From JACDAV01 sp036556145 (GTDB lineage Bacteria > Chloroflexota > Limnocylindria > Limnocylindrales > CSP1-4), in the NCBI GenBank assembly GCA_036556145.1, contig DATBKB010000039.1, forward strand, positions 1 to 7,238: a stretch of 7,238 nucleotides of DNA. Reading direction: 5' to 3'. This document shows positions 5,527 to 7,238 of this stretch, one piece after another. A program made the position numbers and the translations under genes. A model generated the notes under the pieces. The model did not search any database and was not told the origin of the DNA. It saw only the letters and a program-made list of their open reading frames with translations. Within the stretch, counting starts at the first letter, position 1. Each line of letters begins with the position of its first letter.

Positions 5527-5989
5527 GGCGGACGGCGAAGCGGAGGGCGACCCGGAAGCCGACGACCGTCGCGGCCAGGACGAGCAGGGCGATCGGGGCC
5601 CCGCCGGTCCTGCGCGCGTCGCCAAGCGGCGCCCCAACATCCGTCCCCGGCACACCGCCGGCACCGAGGACGATGACCGCGCTCCGCATCTCGGGGTGGA
5701 TCGAGCAGTAGTAGCGGTAGGTGCCGGCGCGGTTGAAGCGCAGCGAGTAGCTGTCGCCCTTGTTGAGCAGCGGCGTCGCCCAGCCGTTGCCCGTCGCGTC
5801 GTGGGGCAGGTCGTCGTCGTTGACCCACGTCACGCGCTCGCCGGTCCGGATCGTCACCACCCCGGGCAGGTACTTCGAGTCGTACGTCGTGACCCACTTG
5901 TCGGCGGCCACGGAGGCACCGGCCGCGACGACGGTGGCGACGAGCGCGAGGGCCAGGGCAAGGGCAAGTCGCGAGAGAAGGCGGTGCAT
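5522..5989 (-). CDS. Secreted, membrane-anchored cupredoxin (second copy)
   Basis: This 155-residue blue copper protein has the same plan as the gene at 4887-5351: a signal peptide (about 1-29, LSRLALALALALVATVVAAG), a cupredoxin domain (about 32-109), a Gly-rich linker, a C-terminal membrane helix (about 131-150) and a terminal FAVRR. The likely ligands are His63 (LPHDAT), Cys95, His98 and Met101 (YYCSIHPEM), again CxxHxxM. The two proteins share architecture and ligand spacing but differ over most of their length, so any duplication is old. The ATG at 5989 follows a TACGGT box by 6 nt and has no Shine-Dalgarno sequence, suggesting a leaderless mRNA. An in-frame ATG six codons upstream (6007) would place the -10 box inside the gene and is less likely. 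It is transcribed before the other cupredoxin and diverges from deoC. Confidence 0.93.
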   Translation of the reverse strand: MHRLLSRLALALALALVATVVAAGASVAADKWVTTYDSKYLPGVVTIRTGERVTWVNDDDLPHDATGNGWATPLLNKGDSYSLRFNRAGTYRYYCSIHPEMRSAVIVLGAGGVPGTDVGAPLGDARRTGGAPIALLVLAATVVGFRVALRFAVRR

Positions 5990-5995
5990 GGGAGC

Positions 5996-6001
5996 ACCGT
6001 A
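5996..6001 (-). promoter_or_regulatory. Putative -10 box of the cupredoxin pair (leaderless)
   Basis: Minus-strand TACGGT (TAnnnT) ends 6 nt before the ATG at 5989, the same geometry as TACCAT and GTG at the ligase-like gene. No -35 box or ribosome site is evident. Confidence 0.35.
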
Positions 6002-6067
6002 CGACATCGCCGCTGGCCGCGGGAGGCCGCCGGGAGTACCGGTCCCGGTCCGCCGAAGGGCCCGGTG

Positions 6068-6073
6068 TATCCT
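6068..6073 (+). promoter_or_regulatory. Putative -10 box of deoC
   Basis: TATCCT lies 9 nt before the deoC ATG at 6083, so transcription would begin within a few bases of the start codon. No Shine-Dalgarno sequence precedes this ATG, which supports a leaderless or near-leaderless mRNA. A -35 element is not recognisable. Confidence 0.45.
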
Positions 6074-6082
6074 CACCGTCCC

Positions 6083-7063
6083 ATGGCCGCCGTCCACCGT
6101 CCCGACACTCTCGCCCGGGCCCGCGCCGACGAGCTCGTCCGAGCGTGGGACGGCCGGGCGGGCTCGCTCGGGAGCGTCCTCGGCCGCGTCACCGCGGTCG
6201 ACCAGGTCGGGGTTGAGGAGCGGGTCGACTCGCTCAAGCGCCGTTCGATCAAGAAGGCGTCGAAGCTCTGGGCGCTCGACCTCGCCATCCGGATGATGGA
6301 TCTCACGACCCTCGAGGGGAAGGACACGCCCGGCAAGATCCGGGCCCTGTGCGCGAAGGGCATCCGGCCGCAGCCGGGCGACCCGACGATCCCGTCGGTC
6401 GCCGCGATCTGCATCTACCCGAGCCTCATCCCGGAGGCGAAGGACGCCCTCCGTGGCAGCACCGTGAAGGTCGCAAGCGTCGCGACCGCGTTCCCGTCCG
6501 GCCAGACCTTCCGCGACGTGAAGATCGCCGAGACGAAGGCCGCCGTCGCGGCCGGCGCCGACGAGATCGACATGGTCATCGACCGCGGCGCCTTCCTGGC
6601 CGGCGACTACGCGACCGTCTTCGACGAGATCGTCGAGGTCAAGGAGGCCTGCGGCGAGGCTCATCTCAAGGTCATCCTCGAGACCGGCGAGCTCGAGACC
6701 TACGACAACGTCCGCAAGGCGAGCGTCCTCGCGATGGCGGCCGGCGCCGACTTCATCAAGACCTCGACCGGCAAGGTCCAGCCGGCCGCGACGCTGCCCG
6801 TCACGCTCGTCATGCTCGAGGCGATCCGCGACTTCGAGCGCGCGACGGGACGCGCCGTGGGGATGAAGCCGGCCGGTGGGATCCGGACCGCCAAGGAGGC
6901 GATCCAGTACCTCGTCGTGCTCTACGAGACGCTGGGGCCGCGCTGGATGACGCCGGACCGCTTCCGCTTCGGCGCGTCGAGCCTCCTCAACGACGTGCTC
7001 ATGCAGATCGAGAAGGAGCGGACGGGCCGCTACCAGGCCCCGGACGACTTCACGATCGACTAG
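6083..7063 (+). CDS. deoC: Deoxyribose-phosphate aldolase (DERA), long type
   Basis: This 326-residue cytoplasmic aldolase cleaves 2-deoxy-D-ribose 5-phosphate to glyceraldehyde 3-phosphate and acetaldehyde in deoxynucleoside catabolism. The class I aldolase features are all present: MDLTTLEGKDT (72-82), AICIYPSLIP (108-117), Asp163 in EIDMVI, the Schiff-base Lys226 in DFIKTSTGK and Lys262 in MKPAGGIRT. They correspond to E. coli Asp102, Lys167 and Lys201. FGASSLL (297-303) is the usual phosphate-site end. The protein is longer than the E. coli enzyme (259 residues), with about 60 extra N-terminal residues. The stretches ACGEAHLKVILETGEL and the C-terminal TGRYQAPDD resemble the human-type DERA. 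The ATG at 6083 is chosen over the longer open frame because of the adjacent -10 box and the typical N-terminus. No other nucleoside-catabolism gene is visible in the window. Confidence 0.97.
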   Translation: MAAVHRPDTLARARADELVRAWDGRAGSLGSVLGRVTAVDQVGVEERVDSLKRRSIKKASKLWALDLAIRMMDLTTLEGKDTPGKIRALCAKGIRPQPGDPTIPSVAAICIYPSLIPEAKDALRGSTVKVASVATAFPSGQTFRDVKIAETKAAVAAGADEIDMVIDRGAFLAGDYATVFDEIVEVKEACGEAHLKVILETGELETYDNVRKASVLAMAAGADFIKTSTGKVQPAATLPVTLVMLEAIRDFERATGRAVGMKPAGGIRTAKEAIQYLVVLYETLGPRWMTPDRFRFGASSLLNDVLMQIEKERTGRYQAPDDFTID

Positions 7064-7094
7064 CGGCCGAGACGGCCGGAAGGCACGGGAGTGC

Positions 7095-7100
7095 TAGGCT
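7095..7100 (+). promoter_or_regulatory. Putative -10 box of the helix-turn-helix gene
   Basis: TAGGCT in the context GCTAGGCTGCC repeats, with one change, the context found before the S9 peptidase gene. A start near 7107 would give a leader of about 25 nt containing the GGAGGGG ribosome site. No -35 box is seen. Confidence 0.4.
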
Positions 7101-7118
7101 GCCGGACGCCAGGTACGC

Positions 7119-7125
7119 GGAGGGG
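7119..7125 (+). promoter_or_regulatory. Ribosome binding site of the helix-turn-helix gene
   Basis: GGAGGGG ends 7 nt before the ATG at 7133. It decides against the ATG at 7126, which directly touches it and opens a different frame. Confidence 0.7.
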
Positions 7126-7132
7126 ATGCGGC

Positions 7133-7238
7133 ATGCCGCCAGACGAGTCTCGTTACCTCACGCTCAGCCAGGTTGCCGTTCGAACCGGGCGCCACCCGGA
7201 GCTGCTGCGGCAGTGGTGCGCCGCCGGCCGGCTGCCCT
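7133..7238 (+). CDS. Helix-turn-helix DNA-binding protein (MerR/excisionase-like), 5' part only
   Basis: The window ends after 35 codons. The visible residues from Tyr8 read YLTLSQVAVRTGRHPELLRQ, followed by WCAAGRLP. This is the N-terminal winged-helix pattern of MerR/excisionase-type (HTH_17-like) domains: a [YL]xTxxEVAxxxG helix pair, a recognition helix of the HPELLRQW kind, then GRLP leading into the wing. Such domains occur alone or at the front of larger regulators, and the remainder lies outside the window. It follows deoC by 69 bp with its own promoter-like box and a good ribosome site, so it is probably a separate unit. The target and effector are unknown. Confidence 0.85.
   Translation, partial: MPPDESRYLTLSQVAVRTGRHPELLRQWCAAGRLP

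Noticed and set aside
4887..5989. Sortase anchoring of the cupredoxins
   Set aside because: Both end in a hydrophobic helix and arginines, but neither has an LPxTG-like motif. Simple membrane anchoring is sufficient.
5990..6664. N-terminal extension of the upstream cupredoxin into deoC, including the ATG at 6007
   Set aside because: The signal peptide begins at 5989. The extension is antisense to deoC, and the ATG at 6007 would put the likely -10 box inside the gene.
7064..7080. Intrinsic terminator after deoC
   Set aside because: CGGCC-GAGAC-GGCCG gives only a 5-bp stem and no T-tract follows.
7126..7238. Gene starting at the ATG at 7126
   Set aside because: It touches the ribosome site and its translation has no recognisable domain, while the ATG at 7133 gives a clear helix-turn-helix with correct spacing.

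Overview
This is a GC-rich (visibly around 70%) bacterial window with tightly packed genes. Most codons end in G or C, and several promoters are -10-only (TAnnnT) with the start codon close behind, which suggests leaderless mRNAs. High GC, apparent leaderless transcription and the mix of families fit a Chloroflexota lineage or, less likely, an actinobacterium. No rRNA or other phylogenetic marker is present, so this assignment is a guess.

Layout from left to right. (1) At 1-1353 the last codons of an upstream gene, probably an ABC ATPase, overlap by ATGA the start of an ABC-2/NatB-type permease. (2) At 1354-1816, in the convergent gap, there is no gene. The gap holds a 50-bp tandem repeat and related palindromic copies in both orientations. 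(3) At 1817-2569, minus strand, lies a short LigD-like ATP-dependent DNA ligase adenylation domain whose catalytic lysine and the other nucleotide-contacting lysines are substituted, so it is probably a pseudo-enzyme. (4) At 2648-4768, plus strand and divergent from (3), lies a complete S9 family (acylaminoacyl-peptidase-like) serine peptidase. (5) At 4887-5989, minus strand, are two small secreted, membrane-anchored cupredoxins. Between them lie a GC hairpin and a six-unit 16-bp tandem repeat that begins at the stop codon of the first-transcribed gene. (6) At 6083-7063, plus strand and divergent from the cupredoxins, lies a deoxyribose-phosphate aldolase (DeoC) of the long, eukaryote-like type. 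(7) From 7133 to the window end lies the 5' part of a helix-turn-helix DNA-binding protein gene.

The genes do not form one obvious pathway. The window reads as several short transcription units: an ABC exporter, a divergent ligase-like/peptidase pair, a cupredoxin pair divergent from deoC, and the start of a regulator. The points most worth following are the ligase-like protein with its lysines lost, and the two unrelated repeat families that sit exactly in 3' intergenic positions. I see no clear evidence of a complete novel defence, mobile or biosynthetic system.
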